A DNA stretch of 64,000 bases from Antilocapra americana (lineage: Eukaryota > Chordata > Mammalia > Artiodactyla > Antilocapridae): assembly GCA_007570785.1 (NCBI GenBank), contig ML660777.1:8568734-8632733 (forward strand), given 5' to 3'. Positions 48,139 to 58,835 of the stretch are shown here, piece by piece (positions within the stretch are counted from its first letter, which is position 1; every line of letters begins with the position of its first letter). A program made the position numbers and the translations under genes. Under the pieces are notes generated by a model, which saw only the letters and a program-made list of their open reading frames with translations, searched no databases and had not been told where the DNA came from.

Positions 48139-48525
48139 TTACATGATGTAGTCTGCATAGAAGTTAAACATACAGCCTTGACCTACTCCTGTCCCAATTT
48201 GGAACCAGTCAATTGTTCCATGTCTGGTTCTAACTGTTGCTTCTTGATCTGCATACAGGTTTCTCAGGAGGCAGGTAAGGTGGTCTGGTATGCCCATCTC
48301 TTTCAGAATTTTCCACAGTTTATTGTGATCCACACAGTCAAAGGCTTTGGCATAGTCAATAAAGCAGAAATAGATGTTTTTCTGGAACTCTCTTGCTTTT
48401 TCTATGATCCAGCGGATGGTAGCAATTAGATCTCTGGTTCCTCTGCCTTTTCTAAAATCAGCTTGAAAATCTGGATGTTCACAGTGCACATACTGTGGAA
48501 GCGTCACTTGGAGAATTTTGAGCAT
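48139..48525 (-). pseudogene. BovB reverse-transcriptase core fragment
   Basis: A 128-codon frame with fingers and palm segments: KGRGTRDLIATIRW near residues 26-39, motif A FIDYAKAFD at 55-63, and GVGQGCMFNFYADYIM at the end, where a short deletion removes the usual SPCL of motif B. The frame stops before motif C, which is further broken by the SINE. Confidence 0.88.
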
Positions 48526-49339
48526 AACTTTGCTAGCATGTGAGACGAGTGCAACTGTGCAGTAGTTTGAGCATTCTTTGGCATTGCCTTTCTTTGGGAC
48601 TGGAATGAAAACTGACTTTTTCCAGTCCTGTGGCCACTGCTGAGTTTTCCAATTTTACTGGCATTTTGAATGCAGCACCTTCAAAGCATCATCTTTTAGG
48701 ATTTGAAATAGTTCAGCTGGAATTCCGTCACCTCCACCAGCTTTGTTCGTAGAGATGCTTCCAAAGGCCCACTTGACTTTGCATTCCAGGATGTTTGGCT
48801 CTAAGTGAATGATCATACCATCGTGATTATCTGGGTCATGAAGATCTTTTTTGTATAGTTCTTCTGTGTATTCTTGCCACCTATTCTAAATAGCTTCAGC
48901 TTCTGTTAGGTCCATGCCATTTCTGTACTTGTTGAGCCCATCTTTGCATGAAACGTTCCCTTTGGTATCTCTAATTTTCATGAAAAGATATCTAGTCTTT
49001 CCCATTCTATTGTTTTCCTCCATTTCTTTGCAATGGTCACTGAGCAAGGCTTTCTTATTTCTCCTTGCTATTCTTTGGAAATCGGCATTCAAATGGGTAT
49101 ATCTTTCCTTTTCTCCTTTGCTTTCTGCTTCTCTTCTTCACAGCTATTTGTAAGGCTTCCTCAGACAGCCATCTTGCTTTTTTGAATTTTTTTTCTTGGG
49201 GATGGTCTTGATCCCTGTCTCCTGTACAGGTCACAAATCTCCATACATAGTTCATCAGGCACTCTGTCCATCAGATCTAATCCCAGCTTGAAGGATTTTG
49301 AGATACCAAAATCAATATCAAGATGAGATACCGAAAACT

Positions 49340-49465
49340 ATATTAGCATCAGAAATGTACATGGCACTAACTACATGCCAGGCATTGCTCTGTGTATATC
49401 AAATAAATTAATCCTTAAAATCCCCAAATGTATATAAAAGCTTTATCTCCACTTCTTAGTAGATT
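49340..49465 (-). repeat. MIR SINE remnant
   Basis: Reversed MIR 5' part: 'ctaactacatgccaggcatt', 'taatccttaaaatcccc'. Confidence 0.5.
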
Positions 49466-49469
49466 TCCA

Positions 49470-51233
49470 TATTAAATATTCTGCTTAATGAATGTTGAGT
49501 AAATAAAATGGAAAACTTATTTAAAATATAGGATTTTTTGCATTATTTCTGTGCAAGTGAAAGTAGTTAACTTTTCTTTATTTACAAGAAAGATAAAAAT
49601 GTCAGAAAAAGAATAAAATCTCTGTATAGGTAAAATGAAAGTGAAAGGATTGTTATGGTACTAATTTTCTTTAAAAAATGAATTAAGAATAAAAGTACAT
49701 GAAAAAGAAATAGAAAAAAGAAGCTCCTGATAAACACATGGAACAACAAACACTGTTATAGTTTCTTATTAAACTTTATCTGAAAAATAAAACAAAGCTT
49801 TATATCTGCTTCTAGAAGACTTTCAGTTAAAGGCGTCATTCTAACTTTTTTATTTAGTGGTGTCTGGTTGCTAATTAGTTAAACTCACTCTGGGAGTCAT
49901 TCACAGCTATGGCTCTGTACAATCAGGAAAGGGTGGTTAAAAGGAGGGCAAATTATATACTAATAACCTCGGAAGAACCATGATCCATTTTCAGGATTTA
50001 ACATCAAGAGTGGCGAGAAGGGATAATTATACTGAAATAAACATACACACAGAAACTCACTGAGATAATTTTAAAACATTTAATGGTAGTGAAGAGTAAA
50101 TTATTTAACTCTAACCAGGGATAAGAGTCTTTTGGTAGCTATCACTTACTGCAGTAAATCTGCTGAAGTTTGCATTTCCTGGCTGCTGGCTTTATTTATT
50201 TAAAGTCATTTTGAATGCTCTGCTAGAAATGATTTCAGTGGTGCTGCCAAATTTTCACTAGATTAAAATTGTGCAGTGCTGATAATATTTTTATAAACAC
50301 TGAACACAGAATAAGAGCCATGTTCTTTAGAGATCAATTTGCTCCTCTTCTATAGTTATTCTTTCTGCTAGGTCTTCTCACTTGGCAGAATGTTTGATGG
50401 GATTATTTCTGATGAAATGTACTAGGAAACTTACATTAAAGTCCTCTTCTGGATTAACTGCTGAAGTAGAGATCTCTCAGTAACTGGTGAAGCCATAGGA
50501 CAATTCATCAATGGGAATGTTGGAATGTCTAAACATTTGCTAGAAAAGTGTCTATGAAGACAAGATTTTTGACTTCAGAAAAGGTAACAAATAAGGTGTT
50601 GTCAAATATAACTTGTAGAAAAGTACTCAGATTAAGTATATATTCCCTCTCAACCCTAATGCTAAGGTCAAAGTTGCTTTCACTGTTATTAAAATAGTCA
50701 TAGTTAAACAATTTTTCAGCTTTCCATGATCCCCTTACATTTATCCTGGATATGAAAACCACAGGAGTTTTATTAAAACTGAGTATGCTCACAATAGGTT
50801 CCATGAGTGGCAGGAAGAAGTCTAAACTGTAAACTTAGGAGTCATCAGAAATTAATGGCTAGAAGGGGGAAGTTGAATTGTTAGAAAAGAAAAGTTCTGA
50901 CTAAGGAGTATAAAGTTAAGGACTGGACTAGAGAATGTGCAGTTAGAAGCAGAAAAATATTTCTACAAGGTCAAATGCAATAGAAAAGCAAGTGAGGAGG
51001 TCAAATACAAGAAGCAAAAAAAAAAAAAAAAACCCTCTAGAGGAAAATAATGAAAATTGGGAAATGTGGAAATATTTGTTACTCTTCCTTGTTTACTCTA
51101 TCTCGGAACCTCTTCCTTTGGATTGTCTAAAATCACATTCAAACTAGAGTTTCTGTGATCCAAAGGATACCTAGGACCTTCATACCAATACAGGTCAGTC
51201 CATCTGAATCACACATCTTACTGAGAGATAGGG
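49470..51233. other. No gene recognised
   Basis: Unassigned 1.8 kb with an A-run at 51017-51034. The 91-codon frame at 50529-50804 (minus) has no domain I recognise. Confidence 0.45.
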
Positions 51234-51240
51234 TAGAAGG

Positions 51241-51580
51241 ATTTGCTGTGGTGTGCTGTGCTTAATCGCTCCGTTGTGTCCAAATTTTGTGACCCCATGG
51301 ACTGTAGCCTGCCAGGCTCCTCTGTCCATGGGATTCTCCAGGCAAGAATACTAGAGTGGGTTGCCATGCTTTCCTCCAAAGGATCTTCCAAACCTAGGGT
51401 TTGAACCCAGGTCACCTGCATTGCAGGCGGATTCCTTACCATCTGAACCACCAGGGAAGTCCAAGAATACTAGAGTGGTAGCCTATCCCTTCTCCAGGGG
51501 ATCTTCCCCACCCAGCAATAGAACCGGGTTCTCCTGCATTACAGGCAAATTCTTTACCAGCTAAATTACCCAGGGATGCC
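51241..51580 (-). mobile_element. Composite Bov-tA SINE with a repeated inner part
   Basis: A full reversed SINE (to about 51462) is followed by a second reversed head-plus-body part (51463-51580) with no gap. The two join at the shared phrase aagaatactagagtgg, which carries the same unusual 'actag' in both copies. The word tagaagg flanks the whole unit at 51234-51240 and 51581-51587. Confidence 0.85.
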
Positions 51581-51587
51581 TAGAAGG

Positions 51588-52385
51588 GTCTAACATTATT
51601 TAAATTTTTAATTCTCATTTTTAAAAACAAATATGGACTAATATCATAGGTAGAAATTTTACATTATTTTTTATTAAACAAAAATGAATGTAAACTTGCA
51701 CAGTTTAATTTATGCTTTGGCCCCTGTCTCCTGTCTTTATTCCCAACCTCTACCCCACCCCTAGTTAGGGGCAATTTGACAAGCACAGAAAGGTAATTAA
51801 ATTCCTGTCACTTAAAAGGGAATGAGGTTTTAGAGTAAGTTCAAGAAGGACTTCTTAATTCTTCCTAGGTACTTAAGACTTCCCTTCGGTAGTATGTACC
51901 AGCTTTTTAATGGGACCTCACTATCAGGAATGGCCTTTGGACTTTCAGCTAAGATAACTGGGGACAGTCATGTCAAGAGAGAGAGAGAAAGAGAGGAGAA
52001 AGATATATACACACAGAGTGAATATTATATAATATAATATATATTCACAGAGTGAATATATATTCAGTTTACAGACAAATAAACTCTATTTTTCTAAATA
52101 TGAAGGTTGAGATATACCAGAGCAAATGCTAAACATCAATTCCAGGTGACAATATTTTACATGATATTTGTCTTTTAGATTTAGTTAATATAATTAAAAA
52201 ATTACAGGTTATCTGTATTGAGCCTAAGAAGATGGAGTATGATAAGTTGATGGCAGACATAACCTAATTCCAACCCAATCTTACCACTATCATCAACTTC
52301 TTTTTGTAAAGGCTAAACACTACCCTTACAACTCGGATTACATCAAGACTGTGGTTCAAGCACACTTATTTGACTAGAATGCATC
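51588..52385. other. No gene recognised; purine tract and hairpin
   Basis: A GA-rich run at 51977-52003 is followed by the repeated phrase cacagagtgaatat and an AT-rich inverted repeat at about 52019-52050. Confidence 0.5.
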
Positions 52386-52387
52386 TA

Positions 52388-52700
52388 TTGTTGTTTAGTT
52401 GCAAAGTCATGTCCGGCCCCATGGACTGCAGCATGCCAGGCTTCTTTGTCCTTCACTATCTCCTGGAGTTTGCTCAAACTCATGTCCATTGCATCAGTGA
52501 TGCCATCCAAACATCTCATCTTCTGCCGTCCCCTTCTTTCCCTGCCTTCAATCTTTTGAGGGCATCAGGGTCTTTTCCAATAAGTCAGCTCTTGGCTTCA
52601 AGTGGCCAAAGTATTGAAATTCCAGCTTCAGCATCAGTCCTTCCAATGAATATTCAGAGCTGATTTCCTTTAGGATGGACTGGTTTGATCTACTTGCAGA
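52388..52700 (-). mobile_element. BovB 3' end, 5'-truncated (313 bp)
   Basis: Reversed BovB from 'ttagttgcaaagtcatgtcc' to 'ggtttgatctacttgcag', where it stops. A SINE follows within 10 bp. Confidence 0.9.
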
Positions 52701-52708
52701 ACAAATCT

Positions 52709-52913
52709 GTGAGTGTGTGCTCAGTCATTTCAGTGGTGTCTGACTCTCTGGGACCCTAGAAACTGTAGCCTGCCTGCCTCCTCCATCCATGGAATTTTCC
52801 AGGCAAGAATACTGGAGTGAGTTGCCATGCCCTCCCCCAGGGGATCTTCCCAACTCAAAGACTGAACCTGCATTGCAGGCAGATTCTTTACTGCTGAGTC
52901 ACTGGGGAAGCCC
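52709..52913 (-). mobile_element. Full-length Bov-tA SINE
   Basis: The flanks gcagaacaaatct (52696-52708) and gcagaatgaatct (52914-52926) match at 11 of 13 bases, so the SINE landed at the end of the BovB fragment. Confidence 0.92.
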
Positions 52914-52926
52914 GCAGAATGAATCT

Positions 52927-53296
52927 AACAGAAGCCAAACGCCAAGTGTGGAAGTTGAAGGAAAAGAGACTGAGAGTCTGTACCTGGCTCCGAGTAGAAA
53001 ATTCACTATGAAAAATGAGAAAGTCAAGCTCATTGAGTTGGGTTCTCAATTAAAGACCAAGGATGGGAGAAGAGTAGGATGCAAACGCCTGCTATAGGAA
53101 CCCCACCACTCTACAATACACGAAGCCTATGAATAGTAAACCTGGGTATGGATCAAGCTTAACAAAAGGAATAACACCAGGAGGCGCATGATATCCTGCA
53201 GTGGAGATGTTGGAAAGAGCCTCAGACGGCAGAGAAGGTGCTATTTTTCTTCTTCTTTTCAGAGGGACACGAAGCAGGATGAGAGCAGGCAGCTGA
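52927..53296. other. No gene recognised
   Basis: Unassigned sequence. Part of a 102-codon frame (52789-53097) covers it, but that frame starts inside the SINE. Confidence 0.45.
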
Positions 53297-53307
53297 AGCA
53301 CTGCTTT

Positions 53308-53992
53308 TTGTTGTTGTTGTTGTTTGTAATCGGGGTAGAGTTGCTTTACAAGATGGTGTTAGTTAGCTCACAGCAAAGTGAATGAGCTCAATGCATACAT
53401 ATATCTCCTCTCTCTTGGATCTCCCTCCCTCACCCCATCCCAGTCATCTAAGTCACCGCAGAGCACCAAGCTAAGCTCCCGGTGCTATACAGCAGGTTCC
53501 CACTAGGTATCTATTTTACACATGATAGCATGTATATGTCAGTCCTAAACATCCAGTTCATTCCCCCACCCCTTCCCCTGCCCCATGTCCACACATCTGT
53601 TCTCTATATCTGTGTCTCTATTCCTTCCCTGCAAATATATTACTCAGAAATGCAATTGGGTCATTTGCAGAGACACAGATGGACCTAGAGACTGTAATAC
53701 AGAGGGAAGTAGGTCAAAAAGAAAAAAAAAATGTATATTAACGCACATAAGGGGCTTCCCTGGTGGCCCAGTGGTAAAGAACTCACCTGCCAATGCAAGA
53801 GACTTAAGATACCAGGGTTCAATCCCTGGGTCGGGAAGATCTCCTAGAGGAGGAGATCATGGCAACCCACTCCAATATTCTTGCCTGGAGAATCCCATGG
53901 AAAGAGGATCCTGGCAGGCTACAGTCCACAGTGTTGCTAAGAGTGGGGCAGGACTGAAGCAACTTAGAATGCAGAAAGCAACACGCTTAAGT
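53308..53992 (-). mobile_element. L1 3' end with 5' inversion and 11-bp TSD
   Basis: From 53308 to about 53636 the sequence is reversed artiodactyl L1 3' UTR ('gttgctttacaagatggtgt', 'tgctatacagcaggttccca', 'tccttccctgcaaata'). From about 53637 to 53750 it is L1 sequence in forward orientation ('ttgggtcatttgcagagaca', 'gatggacctagagactgtaa'), which in an intact L1 lies just upstream. The perfect duplication agcactgcttt at 53297-53307 and 53993-54003 flanks the L1 together with a later SINE. Confidence 0.9.
53751..53968 (+). mobile_element. Full-length Bov-tA SINE in the L1 copy
   Basis: It starts 'ggggcttccctggtggccca' and ends 'gactgaagcaacttag'. It lies within the TSDs of the inverted L1, so it is the younger insertion. 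Its own TSD is not clean. Confidence 0.92.
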
Positions 53993-54003
53993 AGCACTGC
54001 TTT

Positions 54004-54465
54004 GAGTCAATGGTCCAAGCTAAGGTCCTAGAATTCAACCAGCTCACCAAGTGATTACAGCGCTCAAGGGAATAGGATAGTATCAGCTTAAGGCAGCGAC
54101 AAAGTGACAGCTGTATGACTGGGAACTGCTCCATTGCAGAGGAGACTACAAGACAGCACCAAAGGGAGGCAATGCGGTAAGTGAATGGAGCATGAGTTGA
54201 GTCCCTGTAATTTCAGAGAAGAAATAATCAGATAGCAAGAATTAGACTTGCATCTCTGTGCATCATGGGATCCACAAACGAGAAAATGACAGGAGTATTC
54301 AGAAAGGAGAAGGGAACTGGGAGGAGACTCTATGGTGGTAGAATTGAAAACACGGGAAGCAACAGGAGAATGGCTATCAAGAAGGAAAATGTCGAAGATA
54401 ACAATGATGTCTTGAATTTGGGTCTTTGATGGAAGATTAAGAAAATTATTCTTATAACAAATAAC

Positions 54466-54506
<41 letters not shown>

Positions 54507-54553
54507 ATAAGTGCTTGCAGATTTCAATGTCTTTTGGTTTCCTGATTGGTACA
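54004..54553. other. No gene recognised; contains a microsatellite
   Basis: Unassigned sequence. A good splice-donor-like GGTAAGT occurs near 54176 but no coding frame supports an exon. The TG tract is listed separately. Confidence 0.45.
54472..54504. repeat. (TG)16 microsatellite
   Basis: Thirty-three bases of uninterrupted TG dinucleotides, read as poly Thr-His in an antisense frame. Confidence 0.95.
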
Positions 54554-54567
54554 TAAAATATGTTGAT

Positions 54568-54772
54568 GTTTTTTAGTTACTAAGTTGTATCTGACTCTTT
54601 GTGACTCCATGGATGGCAGCCCACTAGGCTCCTCTGTCCATGGGATTTACCAGGAAAGAATACTGGAGTGGGTTGCCGTTTCCTACTCCAGGGGATCTTC
54701 CAAACCCAGGGATTGAACCTGTGTCTCCTGCATTGGCAGGCAGATTCTTTACCACTGAGCCACCAGGGAAAA
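54568..54772 (-). mobile_element. Bov-tA SINE
   Basis: A reversed element ending 'gagccaccagggaaaac'. The word taaaatat at 54554-54561 and 54783-54790 may be its TSD. Confidence 0.9.
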
Positions 54773-54790
54773 CTCTGGCATGTAAAATAT

Positions 54791-55810
54791 AATCTGTTTC
54801 AAAATAAGTCTCCTAGTCTTCCACCTAAGATCTGTTTCTTTTGTCCTTCTCTATGTTTCTAGGCACTGAGATTCAGAACATCCTGCCATATTTGAGTGGT
54901 CCACTTTCCTTGCATCATATCCAATATCTGAATTCTCTAGATCCTATCTCAACAATGTCTTATATTTGTCTCCTTCTCTTCGTTCTTCCTGTCTAATTTA
55001 CAGAACATATCATTGGCATCTTTTAAGTGTCTTTAAAGTAACAGTTACTTTACTAATCACCCACAAAATTCACTGAAGCTTCAAGCAGCAATCGCTCTTC
55101 TCTGATCTCCTAAAACAGTGTTCTTCTGTCTACACCTCTTTTATGGTCATTATTATTTTCTAGCATATTAGCTTTTATGGGCATTTCATCTCGCCTATGA
55201 GACAGCAAGCTTGTGAGAATAGCTGAATGATTCATTTTCAAAAACATTGTACATGGTAGCTGTAGCACTCTGGGCAAGCGAAAAAATTAATGAATGACAT
55301 TCTAATTAAATGCAAACCTAAATATTGCATAATGTGTTAAAAATAATGTGCTATTCATTTTTAGTGTATAATTTCTGATATTTATATTGGCATTTATAAG
55401 CTCAACATATAGACATCCATTGTCTTAGCATTCTCCCACCAATAGATGTCTAGGAGGGTTTATTTGCATGTATTTACACATACATACTGGAAAGTTTAAT
55501 CAAATGACTTAAGTTTTAGTTCTGCTCTGCCAGTTACTAGTCAAAATTATCTGATTGTTAATTTTCTTCTCTAAGCCTCCAATTTTTTTATATAAGTGAT
55601 TTAGTTTCTAGATATGTTGTGAGGCTAACATGATATAATGAGTATAAAAAACCATAATCTGTTCAAAATCGATGTCAATACTTAGTAGATCTTAAGGAAT
55701 AATTCACAAAGAGGACACTGCATATTTTTTGTTAATTATATCTCTTCCTTTTATTGTCTCTCCCTCTCTCTGTCTCTCCATTTCTTCAACCTAGTGTTTA
55801 ATTAGTACTG
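54791..55810. other. No gene recognised
   Basis: Unassigned AT-rich 1 kb with a CT-rich tract at 55740-55790. Confidence 0.45.
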
Positions 55811-56147
55811 AAATATTCTTTACTGTCTGAGCCACTATGTTCAGTGTGTTCAGTCACCCAGTTTTGTCTGACTCTTTGTGACCCCATGGACTGCAGCATG
55901 CCAGGTCTCCCTATCCCTTACCATCTCCCCAAATTTGCCCAATTTCATGTCCATTTCATCCGTGATGCCATCCAGCGATCTCACCCTATGACTCCCTCTT
56001 CTCCTTCTCTCCTCAATCCTTCCTAGCATCAGGGACTTTTCCAGTGAGTCAGCTGTTCACATCAGGTGATCAAAATACTGGAGCTTCAGCTTCGGTATGA
56101 GTCCTTCCAATGAGTATTCAGGCCTCCCTGAGCCACTAGGGAAGCCC
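55811..56147 (-). mobile_element. Bov-tA head remnant split by a BovB fragment
   Basis: The reversed tRNA head is in two pieces: 'attctttactgtctgagcca' at 55814-55833 and 'ctgagccactagggaagccc' at 56128-56147. The body of the SINE is absent. Confidence 0.8.
55838..56127 (-). mobile_element. BovB 3' end inserted in a SINE head, 11-bp TSD
   Basis: 290 bp of reversed BovB terminus, flanked by the perfect duplication ctgagccacta at 55827-55837 and 56128-56138. The duplicated bases are themselves Bov-tA head. Confidence 0.92.
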
Positions 56148-56149
56148 AA

Positions 56150-56785
56150 ATACTGAACTAAGAGCCAAAAACTTGCATTCTACAGTTTAATAGTTATGTG
56201 GCTTTGGGCAACATAATGTTTACAGATCTGTTTCCTTTTCTATATAATAAAAAAAAGATGTGAGAAATGCTTTAAAAGCTATAAATTTTTATTAATGTAT
56301 AAGGTTTTTATAAATCTAAGAAAAATAACATGAGGTCATTATGACTGCCCTAGTTGTTCTGTGTCAACCTTCCCCGGAGATTTTGCTCTTGATCTTGAGT
56401 ATAATAGAAAAAGGATATTGAAGGGAGGGGTGAAGATTTTATTCCTTCTGCAAAATCTAAATTGAAAACTTATTTTTAAGTATATAGATACCATATGAAG
56501 CAATTCATCTAATTGAATTAGACTACACCAGAGCATAGACTGGTAAGACTTAGGTAACTCAGTTCCAAAGTCAATCTCATTAGCCTTTATAATGTCTGGG
56601 GTGACTATACCTGGACACTGCTGCATATATATTTTCAGAAGTAACAGAAGCTTAGACCCTGAATACCCAATGTACCTTGAGACAGTATGAGGAAAACCTG
56701 AAATTTTTCCACGACTCATTTTACTCCATGGATCAGAATCTTTTGTGCTCCTCATGTATTCTAGAGACAGGTGGATCTGCTTGGC
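56150..56785. other. No gene recognised
   Basis: Unassigned sequence. The 138-codon minus frame at 56339-56755 has no recognised domain, no compositional bias and no start context that would support it. Confidence 0.4.
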
Positions 56786-56792
56786 ATGGTGA

Positions 56793-57003
56793 TGGTTGGT
56801 TGCTTCAGTTTCGTGCCTGACTCCTTGCAGCCCTATGGAGTATAACCTGCCAGCGTCCTCTGCCCACGGGATTCTCCAGGCAATAATACCGGAGTGGGTT
56901 GCCCGTGCCCTCCTCCAGGGGGTCTTCCCGACCCAGGGGTGGAACCCATGTCTCCTGCGGCTTAGGCATTACGGGCAGATTCTTTACCACTAAGCTGCGA
57001 GGC
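56793..57003 (-). mobile_element. Full-length Bov-tA SINE, GC-rich variant
   Basis: A complete reversed copy with more CpGs than its neighbours ('gcccacgggattctccaggc', 'cttcccgacccaggggtgg'), which suggests a younger insertion. The word atggtga occurs at both flanks (56786-56792, 57006-57012). Confidence 0.92.
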
Positions 57004-57157
57004 ATATGGTGACAAAACTCTACCCTGCTTGAGCCCTACTTTTATACTAACTCAGAATTATTACAAATGCTTTCCTGCTCAATGTTGGTGCTGTGGGAGA
57101 ACAAAATAAACAAAAAAAAAAATGGAAAAAAGCTCCTGACATACTTTATTACTTAGT

Positions 57158-57345
57158 GAAAGTCGTTCAGTCTTATCCAACTCTTTGCGACCCCATGGAC
57201 TATACAGTCCAAGGAATTCTCCAGGCCAGAATACTGGAGTGGGTAGCTTTTCCCTTCTCCAGGGGATCTTGCCAACCCATGGATCAAACCCAGAGCTCCC
57301 GCATTGCAGGTGGATTCTTTACCAGCTGAACCACAAAGGAAGCAC
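57158..57345 (-). mobile_element. Bov-tA SINE with 12-bp TSD
   Basis: The perfect duplication ttattacttagt lies at 57146-57157 and 57346-57357. Confidence 0.95.
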
Positions 57346-57357
57346 TTATTACTTAGT

Positions 57358-58835
57358 ATATTTAATCTAATCAATAAAATCTGAAAATAGGAGCTGTCAG
57401 ATATGCAAATACTCAAAAATTGGCTAGTCTTTTGCTTAGCTCTTCATTATAAAATTTTGCATGTTCTGGCAAAGATTGTCAGATCATTCTAGCTGAAAGA
57501 AAACTAATTTCCACAAACTGTTATTTGTTATATTCTTCCAAAAGTCTGTCATTACCACCTGTACACATTAGCTAATTATCTCCTGTCTGTTGTTTAAATA
57601 AATGCATTTTGTTTACAATTGTCTGTACCACTAAATAAGAGGTCTTTAAAAATAATTGATCATGAAAAACTTGAGGACTGAAAAAATAATGAAAACTTTT
57701 GGAAAATAAATGTAATTTAAGGAGAGGATGATAATTTAAAGAACTGTGGGGGAAAGGACATGAAGTGGGAGGAAAAAGAGAGGAAAGGAAGAAGCATTCA
57801 CATATTATTCTTTAACATACAGCCATTTTTTAGAAAGGTGGAATCAGACTCCTATAGAAAAAATGAACTTTTTAAACAGGTTGTAACTGGTTAAGAGTTC
57901 TTTGAGGAAAAGAACACATGACATATACACATTTTGAAGGAAAGTCCTGTATCTGTACTGACTGTTATACAAATAAGAAAGATAATTTTATTCTGTGAAG
58001 ACAATGACGTTTATTTTATTTACTTTTTTTTTTTAACACAGACATAGTTAAGTACCCTAGTGAATGCAACTATTAAATGCTGGTTCAGAAATTAAAAATC
58101 ACAAACACTATAAAACTTTTCAAAAGATGGAGATCTGTTAACATCTAAACATGTTTCCATAGAGTCTTACTCCTTCATATAATGTTTTTAAATGGGTTGA
58201 AGCAATCAAGAGAAAAAAAGAATGGAACAGAATGAAATCAAGCTGCCTTCAGAGGTAAATATGTTTTAAGTAAATAGTAAGATGGGTAAAGATTTAATTG
58301 TATTATTTTTCTTTAAAAAAAAATGTTTGACAAATGTTATGTCATTAATTTGAAAGATAGTTAAACTATGCCAATTCTTATGAGGGAGAGAAAAGGCAAG
58401 ATATAGGGATAAAGAAGTTTGGTTAAGTAATCTTCATGAATAAAAACTTGACCTGTGGGTTTTGGTGGGCATATAGCAGGCGTTTCTCAGAAGAACTATT
58501 CCAAATTATAGTTACAATAGTCCAATTTCTGAGCCATCATGTATAACCAAGATCATGCAGAAAATTTCATTGAAAACAGCTCTCTGAAAAATATCAAATC
58601 TCTGTGATACTCAAATAACTATTTCCAGCATTCACCGTTCTTTGGATGAAATGATTTTTAAATAACTCTTCCACATCAGAAATCAATATTAATTGAAATT
58701 TTTAAGGTAATTTCTCCAGATTTCAGCCGACATTCACAATTCCATCCTCAGGCCCTTCCCTCGTCTCCCAGATTCTTAACTCATCCGAAAATTTTATGTA
58801 TATGTCTATCTTGCAAACTATATTTTCATAAACAT
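57358..58835. other. No gene recognised
   Basis: AT-rich 1.5 kb with purine-rich stretches (57720-57800) and a T-run at 58025-58034. No frame above 60 codons. Confidence 0.45.

Larger units (their letters stand above)
47148..49284 (-). mobile_element. BovB LINE, longest copy in the window, split by a SINE
   Basis: Read on the minus strand it begins in the linker before the reverse transcriptase ('agagtgcctgatgaactatg' near 49255) and passes through the RT core. It is broken by a SINE at 47854-48058 and continues to near the 3' end, lacking the last 70 bp or so. Frames at 49055-49255 and 48886-49092 encode the Lys/Arg-rich N-terminal region in shifted frames, so the ORF is decayed. Confidence 0.95.

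Noticed and set aside
54166..54190. Splice donor-like GGTAAGT as an exon end
   Set aside because: No coding frame, acceptor or conservation evidence supports it. Such words are common by chance.
56339..56755. 138-codon minus-strand frame as a gene
   Set aside because: No domain recognised and no supporting signals. Length is within chance for a 64-kb AT-rich window read in six frames.
51241..57345. CRISPR-like or regulatory array of repeated words
   Set aside because: The repeated phrases are scattered SINE and BovB copies in mixed orientation, with irregular spacing and their own target duplications.
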